From assembly GCF_030269445.1 (NCBI RefSeq), contig NZ_BSTJ01000006.1, positions 186,001 to 250,000 on the forward strand: a stretch of DNA of 64,000 bases, written 5' to 3'. The DNA is from Actinoallomurus iriomotensis (GTDB taxonomy: Bacteria > Actinomycetota > Actinomycetes > Streptosporangiales > Streptosporangiaceae). This document shows, one piece after another, positions 1 through 10,064 of the stretch. The translations under genes were made by a program, and so were the position numbers. Each line of letters begins with the position of its first letter. Position 1 is the first letter of the stretch. The notes beneath the pieces were generated by a model that saw only the letters and a list, made by a program, of their open reading frames with translations, ran no database searches and was not told the origin of the DNA.

Positions 1-1331
1 CCGCGGTCGCGCCGGTCGGCCTGTTCGGCGCGCAGCTCGTCATAGTGGAACAGCTGCCGCGCCTTGTCCGTCGCGGCCTCGTAGTTGCCGGAGTCATAGG
101 TCAGCCCGGCGATCGTCTCGTACGGGAACTCCTCGTGCTTGATCCAGTTACGGCGGCGCACCTCCAGCGGGTCGAGGGACAGCTCGCCGGCCAGCTCGTC
201 CATCAGCCGCTCGATCGCGTACGTGGCCTCCGGCCGGCCGGCGCCCCGGTACGCGTCGGTCGGGGTCTTGGTGGTGAAGATCCCGGCGCACTTGAAGTGG
301 TAGGCGTCCATCTTGTAGATGCCGTTGAACATGAACGCGCCCAGCAGCGGGATGCCCGGCGTGACCAGCATCAGGTAGGCGCCCATGTCGGCGAGCAGGT
401 CGACCTTGAGCCCGCGGATCCGCCCGTCCGAGTCGGCCGCCAGCGACAGCCGCTGGATCTGGTCGCGGCCGTGGTGGACGGTCGCGTTGCCCTCGCTGCG
501 CGACTCGGTCCACTTGATCGGGCGGCCGAGCCGTTTCGTCAGCAGGAGGCAGGCCACCTCCTCGCCGTACACCTGGAGCTTGGAGCCGAAACCGCCGCCG
601 ACGTCCGGCGCGACGACCCGGAGCCGGTGCTCGGGGATGCCGGTCACGGTGGCCAGCATCAGCCGCAGGATGTGCGGGATCTGCGTCGCCGACCACAGGG
701 TGTACTCGTCGCCCACGGCCGAGCAGACCACCGCGCGCGGCTCCATCGCGGTCGGGATCAGCCGCTGCTGGACGTACCGGCGTTCGATGACGACCGGCGC
801 GTCACGGAAGGCCGCGTCGATGTCACCCGCCTCGAAGACCCACTCGTAGGACTTGTTCGTGCCCTTGTCGGCGTGGACGAGGTCGGCGCCCTCCCTGACC
901 GCCGACTCCATGTCCAGCACGGCGGGCAGGGACTCGTAGTCGACGTCGATCGCCTCGAGCGCGTCCGCGGCGGCGTACCGGTCGCGGGCCACCACGACGG
1001 CCACCGGCTCGCCGACGTACCGGACCTCGCTCACCGCGATCGGCGGATGGTCCGGCAGCACCATGTCCTCGGTGACCGGCCACGCGCACGGCAGGCTGCC
1101 CTGCTCGTCGGCCAGGTCCGCGCCGGTGAAGACCGCGATCACGCCGGGCCGCTCGCGGGCCTCGCTCACGTCGATCGCGGTGATGCGCGCGTGCGCGACC
1201 GGGCTGCGCAGGAACGCCGCGTGGAGCAGGCCCGGCAGCTGGATGTTGTCGGTCCAGTTGGTCCGTCCGGTGATCAGCCGGGCGTCTTCGGAGCGCAGGC
1301 GGGCGCTGCCGATCTCGGGGGCGGCGGTCAT
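1..1331 (-). CDS. Molybdenum hydroxylase large subunit, CoxL form II-like (partial, C-terminus off the left edge)
   Basis: Molybdopterin-binding large subunit of the xanthine oxidase/CO dehydrogenase family. The window holds 443 whole codons of a family usually near 780 residues. The start ATG (1331-1329) overlaps the stop of the small-subunit gene as ATGA, so the two are translationally coupled. Visible landmarks are a conserved N-terminal region, VGGGFGSK around residue 230, and AYRGAGR at residues 360-366. In this family AYXCSFR marks true (form I) CO dehydrogenase, while AYRGAGR marks form II, whose substrate is usually unknown. I therefore do not call it a CO dehydrogenase. The family is certain; the substrate is open. 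Confidence 0.93.
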   Translation of the reverse strand, partial: MTAAPEIGSARLRSEDARLITGRTNWTDNIQLPGLLHAAFLRSPVAHARITAIDVSEARERPGVIAVFTGADLADEQGSLPCAWPVTEDMVLPDHPPIAVSEVRYVGEPVAVVVARDRYAAADALEAIDVDYESLPAVLDMESAVREGADLVHADKGTNKSYEWVFEAGDIDAAFRDAPVVIERRYVQQRLIPTAMEPRAVVCSAVGDEYTLWSATQIPHILRLMLATVTGIPEHRLRVVAPDVGGGFGSKLQVYGEEVACLLLTKRLGRPIKWTESRSEGNATVHHGRDQIQRLSLAADSDGRIRGLKVDLLADMGAYLMLVTPGIPLLGAFMFNGIYKMDAYHFKCAGIFTTKTPTDAYRGAGRPEATYAIERLMDELAGELSLDPLEVRRRNWIKHEEFPYETIAGLTYDSGNYEAATDKARQLFHYDELRAEQADRRDR

Positions 1332-1822
1332 CGGGTGGCCTCCTGCTGCGCCGGCTTCGGGCTGAGGTCGCCGGCGGCTCGCCTCACCGCTCGCACGATG
1401 TTCTGGTAGCCCGTACAGCGGCACAGATTGCCTTCGAGCCCCTCGCGTACCTCCTCGTCGGAGGGGTCGGGGTTCTCCCGCAGCAGGTCGAGCGCGGCCA
1501 TGATCATGCCGGGGGTGCAGTAGCCGCACTGGAGGGCGTGCTCCTGGTGGAAGGCGCGCTGGAGCGGGTGCAGCCCCTGGCCGTCGCCGAGACCCTCGAT
1601 GGTGGTGACGTCCTGCCCGTCGGCCTGGACGGCGAGGACGGAGCAGCTCTTGACGCTCATGCCGTCGAGGAGGACGGTGCACGCGCCGCAGTTGGATGTG
1701 TCGCAGCCGATGGGCGTCCCGACCTTGCCGAGGCGGTCACGGAGATAGTGGGCGAGTAGAAGACGCGGCTCGACGTCATCGTCGTATTTGACTCCGTCGA
1801 CCTCTATGGACACGCGCGGCAT
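1328..1822 (-). CDS. Molybdenum hydroxylase small subunit with two [2Fe-2S] clusters, CoxS-like
   Basis: A 164-residue electron-transfer subunit. The N-terminal plant-type ferredoxin domain carries C40, C45, C48 and C60. The C-terminal helical domain carries C99, C102, C134 and C136, so both clusters look intact. It passes electrons from the molybdenum subunit towards an FAD subunit. A good ribosome site (AGGGAGGACGA) lies directly before the ATG. The gene overlaps the large-subunit gene by four bases. No FAD subunit (CoxM) lies upstream; it may follow the large subunit beyond the window. Confidence 0.95.
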   Translation of the reverse strand: MPRVSIEVDGVKYDDDVEPRLLLAHYLRDRLGKVGTPIGCDTSNCGACTVLLDGMSVKSCSVLAVQADGQDVTTIEGLGDGQGLHPLQRAFHQEHALQCGYCTPGMIMAALDLLRENPDPSDEEVREGLEGNLCRCTGYQNIVRAVRRAAGDLSPKPAQQEATR

Positions 1823-1993
1823 TCGTCCTCCCTGGATGAACTGTTTGCGAACCTGGGCGTGCCAGGCATCCAGGAGGTCCGCGGGTGCGTCTGTGCGCCG
1901 GCCACATGACGTTGCCTTCTTCGTCGAAGGAAAGTGGCAGAGGGGAGCGTCGCGGTGGCGCTCTTTCGTACGAGGAGTGCGTCGCGGTGGTGG

Positions 1994-2113
1994 TCAGCCC
2001 TTGGCGGGCTGCTCGGGCAGGACCACCTTGTGGGTACGGCGTGCGCCGGAACGATGCTTGCGGCGGATACGCGCGGAGGCTTTGCGGATGCGTCTGGTGC
2101 GGCTACGCGGCAT
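1994..2113 (-). CDS. Very basic 39-residue protein, unknown function
   Basis: A short reading frame beginning MPRSRTRRIRKASARIR and rich in Arg, Lys and His. The ribosome site AGGAG sits six bases before the ATG, which is why I chose this start over a longer frame with no such signal. The composition resembles small ribosomal-protein-like or nucleic-acid-binding peptides, but I recognise no family. It lies alone between the molybdenum hydroxylase genes and a divergent TetR gene. It could be a real small gene or a chance frame. Confidence 0.45.
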   Translation of the reverse strand: MPRSRTRRIRKASARIRRKHRSGARRTHKVVLPEQPAKG

Positions 2114-2307
2114 CACGAACTCCTGTGGCAAGGAGGCTGGTGGTGCCAACGTAAGCCTCAACACCCCCTGTAGACCAGAGCTGGCGCAACGTCGCCACCG
2201 GATCATCACCGACCACTCTCGTTCACTTGACCGTCCCGCGGCGCCACGAGGCGTTTCGATTCGGGCGCGGGCTTGTCGTTCGTTCCGGCTGTGGTAGCAC
2301 TGCACGC

Positions 2308-2925
2308 ATGGACGACAAGAGCGGTCAGCGCGCCGGTTACCACCACGGCTCCCTGCCCTCGGCTCTCGTCGCGGCGGCGCTCGACCTCCTGGACGAACGC
2401 GGGCTCGACAAGGTGAGCGTGCGCGAGGTCGCGCGCCGAGCCGGCGTGTCGCCGGGGGCCCCGTTCCGGCACTTCAGCGACCGGCAGGCGCTGCTGACGG
2501 CGGTGACGGACCGGATCCTGGCCGACTTCGAGGAATGGCAGTCCGCGGCGCTCGCGAGCGCCCAGGGTCCGGCGATGCACGCCTACGGTCTGGGGTTCGT
2601 GCGGTACGCGATCCGGCATCCGCACCGTTTCGAGCTGATCAAATCGAGGGTCTTCGGCGCCGAACAGCCGGACGAGCTCCGGGGCCGGCTGTCCCGCCTG
2701 GAGCAGACCCTGGGCGACATCGTCGTGGCGGGCCAGCGGGCGGGCGAACTCCCGGACGGCGACCCCATCATGATCGCCATCGCGGGTCAGGCGCTGGTCT
2801 ACGGGCTGTCCCAGATGATCATCGATGGCTATCTGCCGCGGTCCGAGGGGGAGGGGCTGGCCGAGCAGGTGCTGAACGCGTTCGGGCCGTCGGTCACGGG
2901 GTGCGGTCGCGGAGGCGACGCGTAG
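2308..2925 (+). CDS. TetR/AcrR family transcriptional regulator
   Basis: A 205-residue regulator. Residues about 16-63 form the TetR helix-turn-helix (SVREVARRAGVSPGAPFRHF). The rest is the helical ligand-binding and dimerisation domain, including a TetR_C-type segment (YAIRHPHRFELI). The ATG at 2308 is preferred because the family begins a few residues before the HTH. I see no clear ribosome site, so the mRNA may be leaderless. It is transcribed away from the small basic gene and the molybdenum hydroxylase pair, which makes those genes possible targets. The ligand is unknown. Confidence 0.92.
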   Translation: MDDKSGQRAGYHHGSLPSALVAAALDLLDERGLDKVSVREVARRAGVSPGAPFRHFSDRQALLTAVTDRILADFEEWQSAALASAQGPAMHAYGLGFVRYAIRHPHRFELIKSRVFGAEQPDELRGRLSRLEQTLGDIVVAGQRAGELPDGDPIMIAIAGQALVYGLSQMIIDGYLPRSEGEGLAEQVLNAFGPSVTGCGRGGDA

Positions 2926-2982
2926 CCCGTTCTGCTTTCTCCCGTCTTCTCGTCATGAGAGAGTCAAGACTCTGATCTTGGT

Positions 2983-4668
<1,686 letters not shown>

Positions 4669-4713
4669 GGTCGAGCCTCGGGGCCGCCGTCACCGCGGTC
4701 TGAGTCAGGAACC

Positions 4714-4742
4714 TTGACCGGCGGCGGTCGCCCTGATGTAAT
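4714..4742 (+). promoter_or_regulatory. Promoter for the SRPBCC gene (-35 TTGACC, 17 bp, -10 TGTAAT)
   Basis: TTGACC at 4714-4719 is followed by a 17-bp spacer and TGTAAT at 4737-4742. Both hexamers are close to the housekeeping sigma consensus. Transcription would start near 4749 and give a short leader before the ATG at 4770. The -10 lies inside an inverted repeat. Confidence 0.65.
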
Positions 4743-4753
4743 CACCGCTTACA
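4737..4753. repeat. Inverted repeat TGTAA-N7-TTACA over the -10 region, likely operator
   Basis: Arms at 4737-4741 and 4749-4753 are exact inverted copies around a 7-base centre. The repeat covers the -10 hexamer and the predicted start site, so a bound dimeric regulator would block the polymerase. The regulator is not identified. Confidence 0.55.
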
Positions 4754-4769
4754 TGAGGAAGGAGGCCGG

Positions 4770-5297
4770 ATGCGCATACCACGATTCCCCGACCCCGCGG
4801 CGACGGGCACGGTGACCATCGGGGCGGAACCGGACGAGGCGTACAGCGTCATCAGCGATCCGCCGTCCATGGCCCTCCTCGCCGAGGAGACCTACAGCGC
4901 CCGCTGGCTGGACGGCGTCAACGCCCCCGCCGTCGGCGCCCGCTTCCGTGGCTACAACCGCAACGGGCCGCGTCGCTGGGCCACCACCTGCAGCATCACG
5001 GACGCCGATCCGGGTCGGCGCTTCGCCTACGAGGTGACGGCGCCGTTCAACGTTCCCGTCTCACGCTGGCAGTACGACATCGAGGCCACGGCGGACGGCT
5101 GCAAGGTCACCGAGACCAGCTGGGTGCGCGTGCCGCGCTGGTTCATCCCCTTCAGCATCGCGTTCACCGGCGTCGCCAACCGCGGCGGGGTCAACGGCGC
5201 CAACATCGCCGCCACACTGCGCCACCTCAAGGCGTACCTGGAGAGGAGACCCAACCTGCACACCGACGCCCGGCCGGTGGACACCGGTACGGGATAA
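4770..5297 (+). CDS. SRPBCC (polyketide cyclase/dehydrase-like) family protein
   Basis: A 175-residue START-fold protein: alternating beta strands, a long C-terminal helix (about 145-165) and a hydrophobic cavity. Such proteins bind lipids or polyketides, or act as envelope stress factors; the ligand here is unknown. GGAGG lies four bases before the ATG. It has its own promoter and operator and is convergent with a glycosyltransferase gene whose frame overlaps its last 271 bases. The coding pattern and family match favour this gene as the real occupant of the overlap. Confidence 0.85.
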   Translation: MRIPRFPDPAATGTVTIGAEPDEAYSVISDPPSMALLAEETYSARWLDGVNAPAVGARFRGYNRNGPRRWATTCSITDADPGRRFAYEVTAPFNVPVSRWQYDIEATADGCKVTETSWVRVPRWFIPFSIAFTGVANRGGVNGANIAATLRHLKAYLERRPNLHTDARPVDTGTG

Positions 5298-6718
5298 GTT
5301 CGCCGCCGGAACCTCGGCCACCGGTTCGGCCGCCGGCGGCGGGTGCCGTGCCAGACGGTGACGACGAAGACCAGCAGCCACACCAGGTTCAGCCAGCGGA
5401 CGGCGAGGTGCTGGTACCCGTCCACCCGCACTCCGGGCAGCGTCATCACGGCCAGCATCACGCCGCGGACCACGAGCGGCCCGTCCAGCCGGGCGTACGG
5501 CCGCAGCGGGAGGGCGGCGAGCAGCGGCAGGAGCATCGCGTCGTACCAGGGGTACTGCAGGGGCGAGACGAGTGTCGTGCCGAACGCCAGCACCGCGACG
5601 GGCAGGAGGCCGGTGTCCGGCACGCGGCGCCACAGGGCGAACGGCAGGCCCGACCGCCACCACAGGAACGCGGTCAGCGTCACGGCCAGCAGCGCCATCC
5701 ACACGGCGTACAGGCCGTGGTGATTGAGAATGACGTCCGGAACCGGCAGGTACCGGTCCTTCTTGCGGCCGAGGCGGGTGTGCAGCGAGTGGACGGCGGC
5801 CGGTCCGGCCAGCAGGTAGCCGCCACCCGCGACGAGCAGGAGGCCCAGCGCGGTAGCCACCGATCGCCTGATCCGTGCCGGGCCGAACCAGGCGACGGCG
5901 ACCAGCGCGGCGGCCGGGAACAGGAAGGACGCCTTGACCGCGACGGCCGCGCCCCCGGCGGCGCCGCCGAGGATTCCCAAGAGTGACCGGCGGCGCAGCA
6001 GCCACAGGGCCAGCACCAGGAAGAACACCGCGAACACGTCCGCGTGCCCGCTGCCGACCATCCAGAACAGCATGATCGGGTTGACCGTCCACAGCATGCA
6101 GGCCCGGACGCGGCGGACCGGGTCCGGACCCGCGAGGCGGTCGAGGAGGACGGCGGTGCCGGCGAACGCCGCCGCGTTCGCCCACTTGAGCAGGAAGATG
6201 ATCCGCGCCATCGAGCCGGCGCCGACGTGCGCCGCCGCCCACTGGATCGCGGTCGTGACCGGCCCGTACACGGTCGGCACCCGCTGCCAGCCGCTCGGCA
6301 GCAGCACGCCGACCCGGTCGCCGGTACGCGCCAGCAGGAAGGGCGTCGTGACGTACGGGTCACGGCCGAGGTCGGCGATCCGCCCGTAGATCGCGTAGTT
6401 CAGGATGTCCACCGAGCCGGCCGGCGGCAGCAGCGCGAACACGCAGGCCGTGACGATGCCGGCGGCGAGCAGGCGTCCCGGGCCGGCGAGGCGCCCGCGG
6501 CGCAGGGCGTACAGGCCGGCCAGCGTGCCCGCCCCGGCGCTCAGCGCCGAGAACCAGGTCAGCGCGGTCACGACCGCGTGCGACGGCGAGGCGTGAAGCG
6601 TGAGGAACGGGCCGGTCGAGCCGAAGAACGGTACGGCGTCCGACGGGCCGAGCACCATGGTCGCGCACATCGCGGCGACGCTCGCCACCAGGGCGATCAG
6701 GGAGAGGGGACGCGCCAT
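5027..6718 (-). CDS. GT-C polyprenol-phosphate mannosyltransferase-like membrane protein (MptA/MptB type)
   Basis: A multi-pass membrane enzyme of 563 residues as read. The motif SVDILNYAIYGRIADLGRDPY-like region starts near residue 102, with Asp104, and matches the catalytic first loop of alpha-mannosyltransferases that use polyprenol-phospho-mannose. At least ten helices follow, the last at 442-457. Family-like sequence stops near residue 465. Residues 474-563 are Arg-rich and antisense to the SRPBCC gene, so the native stop was probably lost by a frameshift or mutation; otherwise the overlap is real. It likely acts in cell-envelope glycan or lipomannan assembly. The ATG at 6718 follows a purine-rich GGAG-like site. 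Confidence 0.82.
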   Translation of the reverse strand: MARPLSLIALVASVAAMCATMVLGPSDAVPFFGSTGPFLTLHASPSHAVVTALTWFSALSAGAGTLAGLYALRRGRLAGPGRLLAAGIVTACVFALLPPAGSVDILNYAIYGRIADLGRDPYVTTPFLLARTGDRVGVLLPSGWQRVPTVYGPVTTAIQWAAAHVGAGSMARIIFLLKWANAAAFAGTAVLLDRLAGPDPVRRVRACMLWTVNPIMLFWMVGSGHADVFAVFFLVLALWLLRRRSLLGILGGAAGGAAVAVKASFLFPAAALVAVAWFGPARIRRSVATALGLLLVAGGGYLLAGPAAVHSLHTRLGRKKDRYLPVPDVILNHHGLYAVWMALLAVTLTAFLWWRSGLPFALWRRVPDTGLLPVAVLAFGTTLVSPLQYPWYDAMLLPLLAALPLRPYARLDGPLVVRGVMLAVMTLPGVRVDGYQHLAVRWLNLVWLLVFVVTVWHGTRRRRPNRWPRFRRRTYPVPVSTGRASVCRLGLLSRYALRWRSVAAMLAPLTPPRLATPVNAMLKGMNQRGTRTQLVSVTLQPSAVASMSYCQRETGTLNGAVTS

Positions 6719-6783
6719 GTGACTCGACGCTATGGGGTCGATGTCGGCTTTCCACGGTCTGCTCCGTGGAGTTCACTCAACGC

Positions 6784-7176
6784 TCATCCACGGTTCGCGT
6801 GCAGACTGAGGGCATAGCCGGGACCGAGGTTGACCAGCTCACGGGGGTTGTCGGCGCCGTACACGCGGATGCGGTTGGCCCGCAGCGTGCGCTCGGCGAC
6901 GCCCTGGTCGGTGATCGTCCGCTCGGACAGCTCGCCGGCGAGGACGGTGAGCACGGCGGCGCCCGGGTCGGCGTGGTGGCCGGGCGGCCAGACCGACAGC
7001 CACAGGTCGTTCGCGGCGGCGATCCGCACGGGCGTGCCGTCGAAGCGGGCGAGGTGCCACCAGTACGCGGGCCGGGCCGCGACCTCGCGGACGACGCCGG
7101 CCAGGCGGCCGACGGTGAGGCCGTCGACGGCCTCGGGGCTCTGCATGGTGAGATCGGGAATGGCCGAGAAGTTCAT
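6784..7176 (-). CDS. Cysteine dioxygenase-like cupin, probably lacking the metal ligands
   Basis: A 130-residue small cupin resembling actinobacterial cysteine dioxygenase-like proteins in its WPPG strand, the VLAGEL strand pair and the C-terminal YALSLH. Active family members carry HxH in the first cupin motif and a third His later. Here the matching positions read HHADPG and GADNPRELVN, so I cannot place the three-His iron site. It may have lost oxidation of cysteine and kept another role. The ATG at 7176 has GAAGGA six bases upstream. It is transcribed towards the mannosyltransferase gene. Confidence 0.6.
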   Translation of the reverse strand: MNFSAIPDLTMQSPEAVDGLTVGRLAGVVREVAARPAYWWHLARFDGTPVRIAAANDLWLSVWPPGHHADPGAAVLTVLAGELSERTITDQGVAERTLRANRIRVYGADNPRELVNLGPGYALSLHANRG

Positions 7177-7179
7177 CAA

Positions 7180-7494
7180 GGGTCCTTCGGAGTGCGGCCG
7201 AACGCCGCGGGCTGACGTCTACGACGAAGATCAGGTCAGCGACAACACGAAGGACACAGCGCGATGACCGCGTGGCGGGACGCCACGTCGGCGGTCAGGA
7301 AGGTACGCGCTGGCATGGAAGAAGTCTGTAAGCCGTCACGGGGTCATGTCAAGCCGGACGAGCGCCCCTACCAGGCACGAAGCACTCAAACCGTACGGTG
7401 CCCCTGGAACAGTTCACCGGTTGGCCATTTCCGGTCCTGGTCTCGTACGCCGTCAGCCGCCACATCGGTGCGGTTTCGAGACGGGAGTTGATTA
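7180..7494. other. Gene-poor stretch before a phoD remnant
   Basis: About 315 bases with no coding frame I can support. Short frames exist on both strands but lack ribosome sites and family-like sequence. The base composition is less GC-biased than the neighbours. It probably belongs to the same decayed segment as the following pseudogene. Confidence 0.4.
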
Positions 7495-7954
7495 TGGGAC
7501 TCGATCGACGTCAGCGCCGGCCCGGACTTCCGGCATCTCTCGACGGTGCGCGGCCCGCTGCTCGCCCCGGTGCCCGCCGGCGCGCAGGTCCACTACCGCG
7601 TCCGGGCCGCCGACCCGCACCACGCGTCGCTGGTCTCGGCCCCGGCCACCGGCACGTTCGGCACCGCCCCGCGGACCCCTCGCCGGAGAAGGCGAAGGTC
7701 GCCGAGACCCTCGCGGAGTACCGCGGCCAGCACAAGTACAACCTGCTGGACGACAACCTGCGCGCCCTCGCCGCCCCGACGGTGAAGTTCCAGTGGGCCC
7801 CGCCGCAGGCCAACACCTCACCGCTGGAGGGCTATAGTTCTTCGGCGAGATCGCCATTAATGGCGAGTCGGGCGAATTGACCGCGAATCTGCGCGATTAC
7901 ACGGGAAAGGTGCTGTGGAGTGTTGTTCTTTTCCCTAAATGGTCGTCACGTTAG
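7495..7954 (+). pseudogene. Remnant of a PhoD-type alkaline phosphatase/phosphodiesterase
   Basis: Three separate pieces of one PhoD-like protein lie in order but in different frames. From 7495 there is an N-terminal Fn3-like piece (WDSIDVSAGPDFRHLS and YRVRAADP). Around 7693-7750 there is the catalytic-domain segment KVAETLAEYRGQHKYNLLDD. From 7838 comes a C-terminal tail (FFGEIAINGESGELTANLRD) ending at TAG 7952-7954. Most of the catalytic domain is deleted between them. PhoD enzymes are secreted phosphodiesterases that release phosphate. This copy cannot be functional. Assignment rests on remembered family motifs. Confidence 0.72.
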
Positions 7955-8856
7955 GTGCTCTTAAGGTAACGTCCTGTGACGTTCCATCCCCCCAACACGA
8001 CATCATCAATCAACTCTTCCGCGACCATCCGCGGCTGGCCGTCGACATCCTTCACGATGTGATGGGCGTCGACGTGCCGATCGACCGGCCGGTGCGCGTG
8101 GAGAGCAACGACTTCAATGACCGGCCCTCTAAAGACTTCCAGCCCGACACGGTGATCGTCGTCGGCTCCCCGCAGGAGCCGGTGCACGGGATCATCGTGG
8201 AAGTCCAGCAGGAGAAGACCGAGGCGAAGCGTCGGCAGTTACCTCGCTACGCCGCGGCACTGTGGCTGATGCTGAGATGCCCTGTGACGGTGCTGTGCGT
8301 CTGTCCTGACGTGGACGTCGCGGCCTGGTATGCCGAGCCGATCGAAACCACCCTGCCCGGCTTCGTCCTCCGAGCCGTGGTGCTGGGGCCGAAACAGGTT
8401 CCGGTAATCACCGATCTTGAGGTGGCCGCCGCCCATCCCGAACTCGCCGCGCTGGGGGTAATGGTCCATGGCCGGAACCAGGAGGTACTCAGGACCTTCG
8501 CGTACGCCCTGAAGGCCGTGGAGGACAGCGAACACGGTGTGTATTACTCTGAATACGCATACGTTATGGCCACGCCCGAGGCTCAAAACATCCTAAGGAA
8601 GATCATGGCATCAACGGATTGGCCTGTTTTCAGCCCGTTCGCCAAGGAGCACTACGGCCGGGGTAAAGCCGACGGTCTGCAGGAAGGGGAGGCCAAGGGG
8701 GAGGCCAAGTCGATCCTGGCGATCTTGGCCGCCCGGCAGATCGAAGTGACCGAAGACGTTCGTGCCCGTATTCACAGCTGCACCGACATGGAGCAGCTGG
8801 ACATGTGGCTCAAGCGTGCTGTCGTCGCTAACTCCGTGACGGACATATTCGACTGA
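7939..8856 (+). CDS. PD-(D/E)XK nuclease-like protein (Rpn/DUF4351-type), function uncertain
   Basis: A 305-residue protein. The core holds DTVIVV (about residue 69) and IIVEVQQEK (about 89), matching the Asp and Glu-x-Gln positions of a PD-(D/E)XK fold. A C-terminal helical stretch with repeated KGEA/EGEA units is typical of Rpn-like and related actinobacterial proteins, which are linked to mobile DNA. Whether it cuts DNA is unknown. The ATG at 7939 overlaps the phoD remnant; similar proteins start near PSPQHDIINQLF, so the true start may differ. Its GC content looks lower than the surroundings, consistent with transfer. Confidence 0.7.
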   Translation: MVVTLGALKVTSCDVPSPQHDIINQLFRDHPRLAVDILHDVMGVDVPIDRPVRVESNDFNDRPSKDFQPDTVIVVGSPQEPVHGIIVEVQQEKTEAKRRQLPRYAAALWLMLRCPVTVLCVCPDVDVAAWYAEPIETTLPGFVLRAVVLGPKQVPVITDLEVAAAHPELAALGVMVHGRNQEVLRTFAYALKAVEDSEHGVYYSEYAYVMATPEAQNILRKIMASTDWPVFSPFAKEHYGRGKADGLQEGEAKGEAKSILAILAARQIEVTEDVRARIHSCTDMEQLDMWLKRAVVANSVTDIFD

Positions 8857-8905
8857 TCCGTCCGGTAAGCCCTGCTCGGGGGTGCCTACTTCGTCTCGGG
8901 GAAAT

Positions 8906-9928
8906 CTAGGGTCGGAACGCGGGGATGACCTCCGCGCCGAAGCGGCGGATGCACTCCAGTTCCTGCTGGTGGTTCGGGCCTGACGCCATGCGGAAGGTCA
9001 TGATGAGGTAGTTCGGGTCGAGTGCCTCCTGGAAGGCGCGGATCGAGGCGACACACTCGTCCGGGTTGCCGACGATCAGGCGGTCGATGCGGTGCTGGGC
9101 GAACTTGAAGTCTTCCTCTCTCGTTACGTCCTGGAGGAACGGCTCGCGGTCGGCCACCCAGCGCGGGACCTCCTTGAAGTAGAACCAGTGGTCGGCGCGG
9201 ACGTGCGGCCACCAGGTGCGTTCGACGTCGGCCAAAGAGTCGGCGACCCAGCCGTCGCGTAGCAGGTTGACGCCCAGCTCGGGGGAGGTGCCGTACTCCT
9301 CGCCGGCGTTTCGGTACACCTCCGCCCAGTGCCTCATGACGTCGATGTTGTGCAGTGGATCGGTCGGCCAGGGGCAGCCGAAGCGGGCCGCTCGGCGTAC
9401 GCCGGGTTCCGACATCGCGCCCAGCCAAAGCTCCGCGCCCACCGGTCGTGGGGTCACCCGGCCCTTGATGTCGAAGTGCCTACCGTGGAAGTCGATCTCC
9501 TCCCCGGCCCATGCGCGCTGGACGATCTCGATGCACTCCTCGAAGCGCGACACCTGGGAGGCGGGGTCGATCCCGTACAGCTCGAACTCGGACGGGAAGT
9601 TTCCCAGCCCGCAGCCCAGTCGCAGCCGGCCGCCCGAGATGATGTCGACCATCGCCCCGTGCTCGGCGACGTGGATCGGGTGCTCGAACGGCAGCAGGTG
9701 GATCGTCGTGCCGATCTCGACGCGCTCGGTGATGGCGGCCAGCGCCCCGAGCGCCGCCCACGGTGAGGGCGGGTAGCCGTCGGGCATCATGTGGTGTTCC
9801 GGCACGAAGAGGCCGTCGAAGCCCGCCTGTTCGGAGATCCTGGCCGCGGCCAGGATCTCCTGCCACCGCCCGACGAGGTTCGCCCCGCCGGACGGGTCCT
9901 GAGGACGGAACAGGATGCCGAACTTCAT
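8906..9928 (-). CDS. LLM-class flavin/F420-dependent oxidoreductase
   Basis: A 340-residue TIM-barrel oxidoreductase of the luciferase-like family, starting MKFGILFRPQDPSGG. FVPEHH and the LPFEHPIHVAEH region line the cofactor pocket, and GRLRLGCGLGN is the phosphate-binding loop. Actinomycete members usually use coenzyme F420 or FMN; the substrate is unknown. I chose the ATG at 9928 because AGGAGAGGG lies just upstream; two in-frame ATGs at 9946 and 9961 would add up to 11 residues. It stands alone. Confidence 0.9.
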   Translation of the reverse strand: MKFGILFRPQDPSGGANLVGRWQEILAAARISEQAGFDGLFVPEHHMMPDGYPPSPWAALGALAAITERVEIGTTIHLLPFEHPIHVAEHGAMVDIISGGRLRLGCGLGNFPSEFELYGIDPASQVSRFEECIEIVQRAWAGEEIDFHGRHFDIKGRVTPRPVGAELWLGAMSEPGVRRAARFGCPWPTDPLHNIDVMRHWAEVYRNAGEEYGTSPELGVNLLRDGWVADSLADVERTWWPHVRADHWFYFKEVPRWVADREPFLQDVTREEDFKFAQHRIDRLIVGNPDECVASIRAFQEALDPNYLIMTFRMASGPNHQQELECIRRFGAEVIPAFRP

Positions 9929-10064
9929 CTTCAGCCCTCTCCTCATGCCGTCTCTCGACATGACCGTCCACCAGCGTATCGGTCAAGGACTCGGTTGAAC
10001 ATACCAAAAAGTATTGCCGGGAATTAATTCCGAGCATTCTCGGGCCGATTAAAATTGTAGGTGA

